This document shows, in pieces, positions 33,653-41,963 of a stretch of 64,000 bases of DNA. Source of the DNA: Williamsia sp. CHRR-6 (GTDB lineage: Bacteria > Actinomycetota > Actinomycetes > Mycobacteriales > Mycobacteriaceae). The notes under the pieces are model-generated. The model did not search any database. It was given only the letters and a program-made list of their open reading frames with translations, and was not told the origin of the DNA. Location of the stretch: the NCBI RefSeq assembly GCF_018474015.1, contig NZ_JAHCSG010000004.1, positions 310,001 through 374,000 on the forward strand, in the 5' to 3' direction. A program made the translations under genes and the position numbers. The stretch's first letter is position 1. Every line of letters starts with the position of its first letter.

Positions 33653-33865
33653 TCAGCGTCGGATCGGCTCAGTGTGGCCGGCGGGGCGGACAGCGATCGC
33701 ATGTCCGGACTGGTTCATCCCAGCCGTACGTACCTCGATGGTGCCGTCCGGGAACTGGATGAGCGTGACCGTAGAGCCGTCGGAGCCTTGGACCTGTATC
33801 TCGACCGCGCCGGATGAGCGGTCGAAATCAACCCCGTGAGCGGTTGTCGTCGTCTCGATGGTCAT
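33653..33865 (-). CDS. Small protein (70 aa), member 2 of a local paralogue pair
   Basis: A 70-residue protein: VEIQVQGSDGSTVTLIQFPD then GTIEVRTAGMNQSGHAIAV. It is homologous to the product of 32328-32564 over about 40 residues. I chose ATG 33865, which has AGGGG about 10 nt upstream; a longer frame to 33919 is possible. It is cytoplasmic by prediction, with unknown function. It converges on the cutinase gene. Confidence 0.55.
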   Translation of the reverse strand: MTIETTTTAHGVDFDRSSGAVEIQVQGSDGSTVTLIQFPDGTIEVRTAGMNQSGHAIAVRPAGHTEPIRR

Positions 33866-33969
33866 CGTGGTGAAACCCCTGTCGAAGTGTTGGCCCCTTG
33901 GCGCTGTTCCATGTGTCAATTCGTTGACACCCGCCGCGCAGATGGCTGCGATCTCCGATCCATGCCAAA

Positions 33970-33995
33970 CGCCGGGCCCCTGGCGGGACCCGGCG
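33970..33995 (-). terminator. Hairpin after the small secreted protein gene
   Basis: CGCCGGG (33970-33976) pairs with CCCGGCG (33989-33995) across a 12-base loop, 23 bp beyond the stop codon (34019) of the minus-strand secreted protein gene. No clear U-tract follows. Confidence 0.55.
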
Positions 33996-34018
33996 CTGGT
34001 TGAGAAGGGGGCTTGTCG

Positions 34019-34363
34019 TCAGCCGGGGATGCCGAAGGCCGGGTTGGCGGTCAAGCACAGGGCGCGGGCGTTGGGCGCCGAGGTGGGGATGAAGAGCCCG
34101 ACGAGCGACCCGCCGTTGTTGGTGGGCACGTAGAAGCTGCCGTTCCAATTCTCGTAGTTGAACTGCAGGGTGGCGCGCACACCGTCGGTGACCGGCGAGT
34201 AGTCGTAGGTCAGGTTGATGCGAGTCCCGTTGTCGTTGTTCGCGTTTCGATAGCAGTAGGTCTGACCGGTGGCGGCCGATGCACTACCCGCGCCGATCGC
34301 TAACACACCCGCGATGGCAGCGGTGACCGAGACGACGGCGGCGGTGATTCGTGAAATCTTCAT
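34019..34363 (-). CDS. Secreted protein with YCYRNANNDNGTR motif, paralogue 1
   Basis: A 114-residue protein: a signal peptide (MKISRITAAVVSVTAAIAGV, cleavage after SASA) then a mature domain that opens QTYCYRNANNDNGTRINL. A second Cys lies in NARALCLT. The family is unknown to me. A paralogue with the same opening motif lies at 36884-37258, on the other strand, and together they flank the retinal/rhodopsin pair. It is downstream of blh on the same strand with a 123-bp gap. Confidence 0.75.
   Translation of the reverse strand: MKISRITAAVVSVTAAIAGVLAIGAGSASAATGQTYCYRNANNDNGTRINLTYDYSPVTDGVRATLQFNYENWNGSFYVPTNNGGSLVGLFIPTSAPNARALCLTANPAFGIPG
34220..34258. repeat. 39-bp inverted repeat, left copy
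   Basis: The reverse complement of 34220-34258 matches 36986-37024 at 37 of 39 bases. The repeat encodes the YCYRNANNDNGTR motif of paralogue 1. Its partner is in the opposite orientation 2.7 kb away, so the blh-rhodopsin segment lies between inverted copies. Confidence 0.9.
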
Positions 34364-34486
34364 GGCGACAGGTCCTTTCGGGGGGCGATTGCGAACCCGA
34401 CGCTACTCACGTTCAAGCGATAATCGATCGGCGCTCAACAATCGTTATCGCAGCACCCCGAAGTGTGACTTTCGGGCGCTGAGCCG

Positions 34487-35542
34487 TTACGCAACAGTGC
34501 GTTTGGACTTCGCAATACCCCCGAACCGGGCGCTGGGTGCCCGGTCACGAGCGCGCGTCACGCGCACCAGTTGCCTGCTCGACAACGTGGCACTGCTCCC
34601 GCCCTGCCCTCGCCGGGCCTGATGGTCCAATGCCGCCACCACACCCATGTGCGGGACCGTCAGCGCCAACAGCACCACCAGGGCCGTGCCGAGCGCCGCG
34701 GTGGGGTCGGCCGCACGGTCGATCAACACGGCCACGATCAGCATGAAGACCACTGCCGCCGCTGTGGGTGCGGCCGCCCATCGCAGCAACGCCCGCAGCG
34801 CGGATCGGGTGTCACCGGCCTGCACGCGGGTGCGCAGCGATGGATGCTCGAGCAACAGCCGAGACAGGTGGCGGACCGAGTGCCAGCCGCCGAACCACAC
34901 CGCGAACGCCACCAGAGGTGGGGCCAGGGCACCGAGCGCGGCGATCAGCGCGACGTCCACGATCAGCCCGCGATGGTGTCGGCGGGCGGCGATCACCACC
35001 GTGGCGAGCGCGGCCGCGGCCCAGAGCAGTGCGCACGCCCACCGCACCCACGGTTGGGACAGGAAGGTGTCCAGGCCGGGGCTGATGGCGTGGGCCACCT
35101 CGGCGAAGGACGACGGGTAGCGCGCCATCGGGAGCAGCAGCGCTCCGCAACCGGCCACCCCCACCAGCGCGGTCTCCCAGCGTGTCACGCCCGGCCCGAA
35201 CGCGGCCCGCGCCATCTGCGCCTCGCCGGCGGCGAAGTGCAGCAGGCTCAGCACCAGCGCTGCCACCACGGCCGGCCACCCGATCAGGGTCATCACCGCC
35301 CAGGCGACACCAGCACAACATCCATAGGCCAGCGCGGCCACCGACGGGCGGAGACCGAACAGATGCGCGGCCATCTGGTGGTCGATGGCCCCATGCGGGA
35401 GTCCGGCGGCGAGCCCGCCGACGACGAGGACCACTGCGACAACCGATCCCGCGGCGCCACCGATCAGGGCCGAACCACCGCCCACGACGACCGCGGCGAC
35501 GGCACAGGCTCGGGACACACTGATTGCGGTTTGTCTCACCAC
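34487..35542 (-). CDS. blh: Brp/Blh-family beta-carotene 15,15'-dioxygenase
   Basis: A 351-residue, highly hydrophobic membrane protein with about eight helices. The family histidines are visible: LPHGAIDHQMAAH (His50, His55, His60), GGWHSVRHLSRLLLEHP, and VPHMGVVAALDHQ near the C-terminus, which would hold the iron centre. The enzyme cleaves beta-carotene into two retinals. It is divergent from a microbial rhodopsin gene, which needs that chromophore. The carotenoid pathway itself is not in the window. The start is GTG 35542. Confidence 0.9.
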   Translation of the reverse strand: MVRQTAISVSRACAVAAVVVGGGSALIGGAAGSVVAVVLVVGGLAAGLPHGAIDHQMAAHLFGLRPSVAALAYGCCAGVAWAVMTLIGWPAVVAALVLSLLHFAAGEAQMARAAFGPGVTRWETALVGVAGCGALLLPMARYPSSFAEVAHAISPGLDTFLSQPWVRWACALLWAAAALATVVIAARRHHRGLIVDVALIAALGALAPPLVAFAVWFGGWHSVRHLSRLLLEHPSLRTRVQAGDTRSALRALLRWAAAPTAAAVVFMLIVAVLIDRAADPTAALGTALVVLLALTVPHMGVVAALDHQARRGQGGSSATLSSRQLVRVTRARDRAPSARFGGIAKSKRTVA

Positions 35543-35774
35543 TCCAGTGTCGACCTGTGCACATCGAGAGGGCGATTTTGCTTGGTAACGTTTCGGGGGA
35601 TCAACAGTAAATTAGGGTGACCATAGATCACGATTGCGGTTCTTTGTGGCGATCTAACGACTTTTTACGAAATCGGGTCCAAGCTTGGGTGACCGACTGA
35701 AGAAAATGGCCGGCGTCATAGACGGGTTCGGCCTGCGCGTAGCCAACCGTCTCCACGTTTGACGGAGGTATCTC
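35543..35774. promoter_or_regulatory. Divergent blh/rhodopsin control region
   Basis: This 232-bp region is clearly more AT-rich than its surroundings (for example 35583-35680) and must hold both promoters. I see no confident -10/-35 pair. GGTGA-N7-TCACG (35616-35632) is a loose CRP-like dyad with the wrong spacing. A strong GGAGGT (35764-35769) lies 5 nt before the rhodopsin GTG. Confidence 0.5.
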
Positions 35775-36593
35775 GTGATCCCCGATTCACTCACCCAAGG
35801 ACAATTCGACTCTGTGTACAACGTGCTGTCGCTTGCGATCGCAGCACAGCTGTTCACCGCGATCTTCTTGATCGCCGCGCAAAAGCGTGTCCTCCCCCGC
35901 TACCGGCAGGCGCTCATCGTCTCCTCGATCGTCTGTGGCATCGCGGCGTACCACTACTTCCGCATCTTCGCGTCCTTCAAGCTCGCGTTCGTGACCGACT
36001 CCGTCGGCGGCAAGGGCACGTATGTCCAGGCCAAGGGCGAGTCTTTCAACGAGGGCTACCGCTACGTCGACTGGCTGCTCACCGTTCCTCTGCTGCTCCT
36101 CGAGCTGATCGTTGTGCTGGCGCTGGCTCGCAAGCTGCAGAAGTCGCTGCTGTTCCGCTTGATCCCGGCCTCGGCAGCGATGATCGCGCTGGGCTACCCG
36201 GGTGAGATCAGCCACGACGACACCACTCGCCTGATCTGGGGCACGCTGTCGACCATCCCGTTCCTCTACATCCTCTACGTGCTGTTCATCGAGCTGACCA
36301 AGTCGCTCGACCACCAGCCCCCCGAGGTCCGCTTGATCGTGTCGCGGATGCGCATTCTGCTGTTCGCCACCTGGGGCGTGTACCCGATCGCCTACCTCAT
36401 CCCGGTGTTCGGTCTCGACGGTGGCGATGCCTGGGTGGGCAAGCAGGTCGGGTACTCGGTGGCCGACATCCTGGCCAAGTGCCTCTACGGCCTGCTGATC
36501 TACCGCATCGCACGCCTCAAGTCCTTCGCCGACGATCCCGAGTTCGCGAAGACCGAGGAGCACGACGAAAGCGCGGCACCGGCAAAGGTGTGA
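35775..36593 (+). CDS. Microbial rhodopsin, predicted outward proton pump (DTE motif)
   Basis: A 272-residue seven-helix protein. Helix C reads RYVDWLLTVPLLLLE: Asp99 (counter-ion/acceptor), Thr103 and Glu110 (donor) form the DTE motif of proteorhodopsin and actinorhodopsin proton pumps. Lys235 in ADILAK is the retinal Schiff-base lysine. His60 (AYHYF) matches the conserved proteorhodopsin His. Leu107 occupies the green-tuning position, so green absorption is expected. GYPGE in helix E resembles xanthorhodopsin/actinorhodopsin types. The GTG start is 5-6 nt after GGAGGT. It pumps protons in light, given retinal from the divergent blh. Confidence 0.95.
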   Translation: MIPDSLTQGQFDSVYNVLSLAIAAQLFTAIFLIAAQKRVLPRYRQALIVSSIVCGIAAYHYFRIFASFKLAFVTDSVGGKGTYVQAKGESFNEGYRYVDWLLTVPLLLLELIVVLALARKLQKSLLFRLIPASAAMIALGYPGEISHDDTTRLIWGTLSTIPFLYILYVLFIELTKSLDHQPPEVRLIVSRMRILLFATWGVYPIAYLIPVFGLDGGDAWVGKQVGYSVADILAKCLYGLLIYRIARLKSFADDPEFAKTEEHDESAAPAKV

Positions 36594-36615
36594 TCCGCGC
36601 AGCTCGATCCCCGCA

Positions 36616-36653
36616 CCGATGGCGCGTCCAGAAAAGTCTGGACGCGCCATCGG
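36616..36653 (+). terminator. Strong terminator after rhodopsin gene
   Basis: A perfect 17-bp stem: CCGATGGCGCGTCCAGA (36616-36632) and its reverse complement (36637-36653) with the 4-base loop AAAG, 23 bp past the stop codon. The following GTTGTGAATTGTTGT is T-rich. This would insulate the rhodopsin transcript from the downstream secreted gene. Confidence 0.85.
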
Positions 36654-36883
36654 CGTTGTGAATTGTTGTCATATTGACGGGGCAATCCGAGAAATTGAAC
36701 GGTAGTCATTCGCACCTCTGTGTGCCGGTGAAGAAATCGACACAGATGTTCCGCGCCGATCACGGGCGGGTCACGATTGTCGCGTCAGTTGTCGGAGAAT
36801 CCGACGAGCACGACAAACAGGGTTGCGATCTCGAACGGCAGCCGATGTATTCGAGTGACTATCCCCACGAAAGGTTGCCCTCG

Positions 36884-37258
36884 ATGAACATGCGACGAAC
36901 CGCCACAGCGGCGGCACTGGCGGCCAGTGCCCTTGCCCCCCTCCTGATCTCGGGCGCAGGCACCGCCGCGGCAGCAAGCGACGTCTACTGCTACCGAAAC
37001 GCCAACAACGACAACGGGACTCGCGTTCACCTGCGGAGCTTCGCCATCGGCGCCCGCAACACCGACATCATCGTGGTCGACGCCACGGCGTATCTCGAGC
37101 GTTACGCAGGTGACGGCGTCGGGTATCTCATCACCGGGTCTGGGGTTGACATCGAGGGGCAACCCGTTCGGGCCTCAGCCGGCGATGCGAACGCGATCTG
37201 CGCCGCGGTCAGTCAACGCGCCGGCTTCGGCACATACGGGATCGGCACCTTTGGCTGA
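36884..37258 (+). CDS. Secreted protein with YCYRNANNDNGTR motif, paralogue 2
   Basis: A 124-residue protein: a signal peptide (MNMRRTATAAALAASALAPL, cleavage after GTAAAA) and a mature domain opening DVYCYRNANNDNGTRVHL. The rest (FAIGARNTDIIVVDATAYLE ... NAICAAVSQRAGFGTYG) is diverged from paralogue 1, but the second Cys is at a similar place. ATG 36884 has AAAGG about 9 nt upstream. It lies 290 bp downstream of the rhodopsin gene, behind a terminator, so it probably has its own promoter. Confidence 0.75.
   Translation: MNMRRTATAAALAASALAPLLISGAGTAAAASDVYCYRNANNDNGTRVHLRSFAIGARNTDIIVVDATAYLERYAGDGVGYLITGSGVDIEGQPVRASAGDANAICAAVSQRAGFGTYGIGTFG
36986..37024. repeat. 39-bp inverted repeat, right copy
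   Basis: Matches the reverse complement of 34220-34258 at 37 of 39 bases and encodes the shared YCYRNANNDNGTR motif of paralogue 2. Differences fall at third codon positions, so both coding constraint and recent duplication or conversion could maintain the identity. Confidence 0.9.
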
Positions 37259-37285
37259 CCCACGGTGAGGGGGCGGCGTCATTCG

Positions 37286-38114
37286 TCAGCTAGACACCAC
37301 CTCCAGCATCCCGGGCGCCAGCACGTCGGCCAGGCGTACCCAGGGGATGGTGATGTCGATGCGGCCCAGCGCATATCCGCCCAGCTGATAGTCCAGGAAA
37401 TGAATCTGCATGCCCTGCGGTGAGGCGGTCCAGTTGGCGAAGTTCTCCTCGCGCGGTTCGATCCCCCCTGCGTTCGTAGCCGACGCCCGCGCGCGTTCGT
37501 GGAACCAGCTCGGCGGCGACACCTGACAGGCGGGTGAGCCCAGCGCGCAGATCGGGGAACAGGTCGCTGACGGTGATCGGCCGCGCGGTGTCGGCGTCGA
37601 CGGTCACCGTCGAGATCAACGTGCCCCCGTGGGCCGGGACCGGGATGGGCACGAAGTACACCAGCAGTTGCGAGCTGATGACACGACGGCCGATGTGCAC
37701 GGTGAAGTCGCCGGGCTGGTTCTGGGCATCGCCCCGGTCGGCTCGAGTCGGGTCGGTGATGCCCTCGACGGCCGCGCGCATGGACTCGTTGAACTCCCCC
37801 GCCACCGCAGGCGAACCCCCGGACACCTGCGGGATGGTGATGTCGTAGGTGATCGACCGGGAGTCACCGCCACGCAGCCGGGTCGGCCGGACCACGTAGG
37901 GCAGCCCGGCCTGGGCAGGCGGCGCCGATGAGGCAGCGGTGGAGGCCTCGACACCACGCGGCGCGACACTGCGCGGCACGATGCTGGTCAACGTCAACAC
38001 GCTGGTCTTCGGGGCGATGCTGCGTGGGGTGCTGTCGGTGGCGCAGCCGGTCGCTGCGAGCAGGAGCAGGCCGACGACAAGCGCAGCACCCGCGCGGGTC
38101 GATGTCGTGTTCAT
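37286..38114 (-). pseudogene. DUF3298/RsiV-like lipoprotein gene with a +1 frameshift
   Basis: The N-terminal part (from ATG 38114) has a lipoprotein signal (LLLLAATGC), then TYDITIPQVSG and VTVDADTARPITVSDLFPDL, the DUF3298 beta-sheet domain. At a run of six C (37463-37468; six G on the coding strand) the frame shifts. The rest of the domain (IEPREENFANWTASPQGM ... RIDITIPWVRLADVLAPGML) continues in another frame to 37286. Removing one G would restore ERRGIEPREENF and a complete protein of about 275 residues. This is either a real single-base insertion, homopolymer slippage or a sequencing error. Confidence 0.8.
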
Positions 38115-38178
38115 CAGACAATTGGACGTCTCGCGAGCGGCGTTGGAAAGGGTGAAAACACTCAGTCGCCCCCACAAA

Positions 38179-38219
38179 ATGTGAAGCCCCCGAGCCGGTT
38201 CGGCTCGGGGGCTTCACAT
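38179..38219 (-). terminator. Intrinsic terminator of tRNA-Leu
   Basis: A perfect 19-bp stem (38179-38197 with 38201-38219) and a 3-base loop. On the minus strand the stem is followed by TTTTG. It begins 6 bases beyond the 3' end of the tRNA-Leu gene. Confidence 0.9.
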
Positions 38220-38224
38220 CAGGG

Positions 38225-38308
38225 TGGGCGAAGGGGGACTTGAACCCCCACGTCCCATAAGGACACTGGCACCTGAAGCCAGCGCGTCTGCCATTCCGCC
38301 ACTCGCCC
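38225..38308 (-). tRNA. tRNA-Leu (CAG anticodon)
   Basis: An 84-nt class II tRNA on the minus strand. The acceptor arm GGGCGAG pairs with TTCGCCC. The anticodon loop CTTCAGG gives CAG, a variable arm is present (TGTCCTTATGGGACG) and the T-arm is GGGGGTTCAAGTCCCCC. CCA is not encoded. A tRNA-Leu beside fhaA is a conserved marker of the origin region in mycobacteria. Confidence 0.96.
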
Positions 38309-38523
38309 ATGGCGTCCGTGCTGTGGACGGGATCGACGATAACACGCATCACGGCGCCCACTAAATCGGCGACGGCGGCATGTGAGCAGGTCGGAGGCGC
38401 ACACGTGTGTGACAGGGGTGACGGGTGGGGATCTGATGGCACGACGTCGGTGCGGAATCGCTATCATCAAACGGCACGAGATACACCGCGACACGCTCGA
38501 ACGATCGGAGAGGAGGTCGTCGG

Positions 38524-39858
38524 ATGGGGATACTGCAACGCATCGAGCGCACGCTCGAGGGAGCGGTCGACGACGGCTTCGCCCGTGTGTTCGGCGGCAA
38601 GGTCGCTCCGCAGGAGATCGAGAACGCACTGCAGCGTGAGGCCGAGGACTCCTTGGAAGACCTCGGCGACGGCGCGCTGCTGGCGCCAAACAGTTATGTG
38701 GTGGTCGTCAGCGGGACCGATCACGCCGAGATGGCCGCCGAGTACGAGCTCAACCGCAAGGCCTTCTCGAAACATCTGGAACATTTCATCCGCGACAACG
38801 GGTGGCAGACATACGGTGATGTGGTCGTCGAGTTCGAGCACAGCCCTACGCTGCACACCGGGCAGTTCCGGGCGCGCGGACACGTCGACCCCGATGCTCG
38901 CCCGCGCCCACCTCATGTCGCCAACCGGGCGTCGGCGTTCGCACCGCAGCCCTCATCCACCCACAATGGTCCTCGACCGGATGCGCAAGCAGAAGTAGGA
39001 GCCTTTCCGATGACCCAGAACCCAGGACCCGACCCGCGCAGAGGCTATGACCAGGCTCGCGACCGGGGCTACGAGGTCGAACGGGGCCAGGCTCCGGCGG
39101 GCTACCCCGACGACCGCGGATACCCGGTGGCCAACGGTTACGACCCGGGCGATCACCAGCGCGGTGGCTACGACCAGGCCGGTGGGTACGCCCGCGATCA
39201 GCAGGGCTACGCAGGCGGCGGGTACGACCGCGGTGGCGCCGACTACCAGCGGGGCTACGACCAGCCCGCGGCGTACGGTCGCGAACAGGCGCAGCCGGGA
39301 TACGGGCGCGAGCCGCACGCCGACTACGACCGCGGCGGGTACCCGCCGCCCCCCGCCGACTACACCTACCCCGAGCAGGGTTACCGCGATCCCGGCTACG
39401 CCGGCGGTGCCGGTTACGACCAAGGCGACTACGACCAGGGCGGATACGCCCCCCGCGGCGGCTACGACCAGGGCTACGACCAAGGCGGCTACCCCGCAGG
39501 CGGTGGCTACGGCGGTGGCGCAGCGTATGACCAGGGATACGGCGGCGGCACCGCTGCACCCGCCTACGCCCCGGCGTCGATCACCCTGTGCCTTGAGGAC
39601 GGCAGCAACCGCACCTTCGTGCTGCGCGACGGCTCCAACGTGATCGGTCGCGGCCAGGACGCCCAGTTCCGGCTGCCCGACACCGGCGTCTCGCGGCGCC
39701 ACGTGGAGATCCGTTGGGATGGCCAGGTGGCCGTGTTGCACGATCTGAACTCCACCAACGGCACCACGGTCAACGACGTGGCCGTGAGCAGCTGGGAACT
39801 CGCCGACGGAGACCGCATCCGCGTCGGGCACTCCGACATCACGGTTCGCTTCCAATAG
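38524..39858 (+). CDS. fhaA: FHA-domain protein FhaA (DUF3662-FHA)
   Basis: 444 residues in three parts. The N-terminal DUF3662 domain (about 1-125, MGILQRIERTLEGAVDDGFA) is followed by a long Tyr/Gly/Asp/Gln-rich linker (about 150-345, repeated GGYDQ/GYD units) and a C-terminal FHA domain (about 352-444, with GRGQDAQFRLPD, SRRHVEI, NSTNGT). FhaA binds phosphothreonine on PknB-pathway proteins and, in mycobacteria, MviN/MurJ, tuning peptidoglycan synthesis. It is separated from fhaB by 165 bp, so it is probably transcribed separately from the operon start. Confidence 0.95.
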   Translation: MGILQRIERTLEGAVDDGFARVFGGKVAPQEIENALQREAEDSLEDLGDGALLAPNSYVVVVSGTDHAEMAAEYELNRKAFSKHLEHFIRDNGWQTYGDVVVEFEHSPTLHTGQFRARGHVDPDARPRPPHVANRASAFAPQPSSTHNGPRPDAQAEVGAFPMTQNPGPDPRRGYDQARDRGYEVERGQAPAGYPDDRGYPVANGYDPGDHQRGGYDQAGGYARDQQGYAGGGYDRGGADYQRGYDQPAAYGREQAQPGYGREPHADYDRGGYPPPPADYTYPEQGYRDPGYAGGAGYDQGDYDQGGYAPRGGYDQGYDQGGYPAGGGYGGGAAYDQGYGGGTAAPAYAPASITLCLEDGSNRTFVLRDGSNVIGRGQDAQFRLPDTGVSRRHVEIRWDGQVAVLHDLNSTNGTTVNDVAVSSWELADGDRIRVGHSDITVRFQ

Positions 39859-39877
39859 ACCCTTCCACCTGCGGGTT

Positions 39878-39905
39878 CGTCCCGGTGGCCACCGCCGCCG
39901 GGACG
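39878..39905 (+). terminator. Candidate terminator between fhaA and fhaB
   Basis: CGTCCCGG (39878-39885) and CCGGGACG (39898-39905) form an 8-bp stem with a 12-base, GC-rich loop, 20 bp after the fhaA stop. It has no U-tract, so the strength is uncertain. Confidence 0.45.
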
Positions 39906-40023
39906 TTGCCGTGTCAGGGGTCGACCAGGCGACATCAGTAGGTCACGTTCTGATACCGATGGTTATCTGTCGTACCCATAGGATGTGGAGCCAGGAGTTG
40001 TCGGATCAGGGAGGTGAGCCACC

Positions 40024-40485
40024 GTGCAGGGCATCGTGCTGCAGCTGACCCGCGTGGGGTTCCTCCTGCTGTTGTGGCTGTTCGTGTGGGCCATCCTGCG
40101 CACCCTGAGTCACGACATCTATGCGGCCAGCGGACAACGACTCACCCCCCGCTACGAGCGTCGTTCCCGGCGCGGCGGCGATCGACCCCGCGGCGCAGCC
40201 CGGTACCTGGTGGTCACCCACGGCGCCCTGGCCAACACGCGCATCACCCTGGGCGCCCAACCGGTGTTGGTCGGGCGCGCCGACGACTCCACGCTGGTGC
40301 TCACCGACGACTACGCCTCCGAACGCCACGCGCGTATCTCGCGCCGGGGCGACGACTGGTACGTCGAAGATCTCGGCTCCACCAACGGCACCTACCTCGA
40401 CCGCGCGAAGGTCACCACCGCGGTCAAGGTGCCGCTGGCCACCCCCATCCGCATCGGCAAGACCGTGATCGAGTTGCGCCCGTGA
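40024..40485 (+). CDS. fhaB: Membrane-anchored FHA-domain protein FhaB (FipA)
   Basis: 153 residues: an N-terminal TM helix (VGFLLLLWLFVWAIL), a short linker and an FHA domain (VLVGRADDSTLVL, ASERHARIS, LGSTNGTYLD). It reads phosphothreonine at the membrane and links kinase signalling to division (FtsZ/FtsQ partner in mycobacteria). The GTG start follows GGGAGGTG. The last 4 nt overlap the pstP start, so it begins the tight fhaB-pstP-rodA-pbpA-pknA-pknB operon. Confidence 0.95.
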   Translation: MQGIVLQLTRVGFLLLLWLFVWAILRTLSHDIYAASGQRLTPRYERRSRRGGDRPRGAARYLVVTHGALANTRITLGAQPVLVGRADDSTLVLTDDYASERHARISRRGDDWYVEDLGSTNGTYLDRAKVTTAVKVPLATPIRIGKTVIELRP

Positions 40486-41963
40486 CCCTGCTGCTGCGCT
40501 ACATCGCGCGAAGCGATCGCGGTCTGGTGCGATCGAACAACGAGGACTCGGTCTACGCAGGCGCTCGCCTGTTGGCCTTGGCCGACGGTATGGGTGGACA
40601 TGCCGCAGGCGAAGTGGCCAGCCAGCTGGTGATCGAGGCGTTGCAGCCGCTGGACGAGGACGAACCCGGCGGCGATCTGCTGAGCAGCCTTGAGACCGCC
40701 ACCCGCAACGGCAACGCGGCCATCGCCGAGCAGGTGGCCGCCGAACCCGAACTCGACGGCATGGGCACCACTCTGACCGCGATCCTGTTCGCGGGCAACC
40801 GGATCGGGCTGTGCCACATCGGTGACTCCCGGGCGTATCTGCTGCGCGATGGGGAGCTGAACCAGATCACCCGCGACGACACCTGGGTACAGACCCTGGT
40901 CGAAGAGGGCCGCATCACCGCCGAGCAGGCGCACACACATCCGCAGCGCTCGCTCATCATGCGCGCACTCAACGGCACCGAGGTGGAACCGACGTTGACC
41001 GTGCGCGAAGCGCGTGCCGGCGACCGCTACCTGCTGTGTTCGGACGGCCTTTCCGACGTCGTCACCGAGGAGACCATCGCCGACACCCTGGGTTCGGTGG
41101 CCGATCACGGGGCCTGCGCGGACCGACTGATCGAGCTGGCGCTACGCGGCGGCGGGCCGGACAACGTGACCGTGGTGGTGGCCGACGTGGTCGACGTCGA
41201 CTACGGCGACCACGTGCCCATCCGCGGCGGTGCCGCCGGCGACGACCCCGACGCCGAATACACCCCCGACCCGTCCACCGCGGCCGGTCGGGCCGCGGCG
41301 CTGCGCCCCCCGCCGGAGACGACCCGACGTCCCGTCGCAGAGCCCGAGGAGCAACAACCGCAGCGCAATCCTCGGCGTAAGTGGCTCTACATCGGTGTCG
41401 CACTGTTGTTGGTGGCGTTGGCCGTGGCCGGTGGCTTGGTGGCCCGCGCGGTCATCCGCTCCAACTACTACGTGGGCGAACACAACGGCACGGTGGTGCT
41501 CTACCGCGGGATGCAGGGATCGCTGCTGGGGCTGTCGCTGCACTCGGTGAGCCTGACCACCTGCGTCAGCGACCCGAAGGCTGCCACCCCGAGCATCACC
41601 TTCGCCGACGCCGATTCGGCGCCCAGATCCTGTGTGCCGCTGTCGGTCTCGGACCTGTCGCAGCCCAGCCAGAACACCGTGCGCGCCAGCAAGCCCAGCG
41701 TCCCGCTGAACGAGGCCAAGCAGAACGTGAGCCTGCTGTCACTGCTGCCGCTGTGTGACAACCCCACACCATCCACCGCCACACCACCTCCCGCCACACC
41801 ACCTCCCGCGATACCGCCGCCCCCAGCACCGCCCGGCGCGCCGCCGGCCACCACCCCGCGGCCCTCGAGCACCACGGCGAGCACGACCGTCTCGTCCACC
41901 ACGCCCGCACCCAGCGTCGACCGCTTCGACGAGGGTGGTCGAAAGATCTGTCGGGGTCGCTGA
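40482..41963 (+). CDS. pstP: Ser/Thr protein phosphatase PstP (PP2C family)
   Basis: A 493-residue PP2C phosphatase. The metal-binding motifs [16 protein letters not shown] (Asp35), GDSRAYL, SDGLSD and GGPDNVT fill residues 1-240. A TM helix (about 308-328) leads to an extracytoplasmic domain with four cysteines and a Pro/Thr-rich tail ([16 protein letters not shown]). It removes phosphate from PknA/PknB and their targets. The start GTG is inside the fhaB stop (GTGA). Confidence 0.95.
   Translation: MTLLLRYIARSDRGLVRSNNEDSVYAGARLLALADGMGGHAAGEVASQLVIEALQPLDEDEPGGDLLSSLETATRNGNAAIAEQVAAEPELDGMGTTLTAILFAGNRIGLCHIGDSRAYLLRDGELNQITRDDTWVQTLVEEGRITAEQAHTHPQRSLIMRALNGTEVEPTLTVREARAGDRYLLCSDGLSDVVTEETIADTLGSVADHGACADRLIELALRGGGPDNVTVVVADVVDVDYGDHVPIRGGAAGDDPDAEYTPDPSTAAGRAAALRPPPETTRRPVAEPEEQQPQRNPRRKWLYIGVALLLVALAVAGGLVARAVIRSNYYVGEHNGTVVLYRGMQGSLLGLSLHSVSLTTCVSDPKAATPSITFADADSAPRSCVPLSVSDLSQPSQNTVRASKPSVPLNEAKQNVSLLSLLPLCDNPTPSTATPPPATPPPAIPPPPAPPGAPPATTPRPSSTTASTTVSSTTPAPSVDRFDEGGRKICRGR

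Noticed and set aside
35616-35632. CRP/GlxR-like site in the rhodopsin promoter (GGTGA-N7-TCACG)
   Set aside because: Spacing is one base too long and the outer bases do not match the TGTGA-N6-TCACA consensus.
37290-38177. Reading the DUF3298 frame as a complete 295-residue protein
   Set aside because: After the six-G run the frame loses all similarity (Arg/Gly/His-rich tail), while the true C-terminal block continues in another frame.
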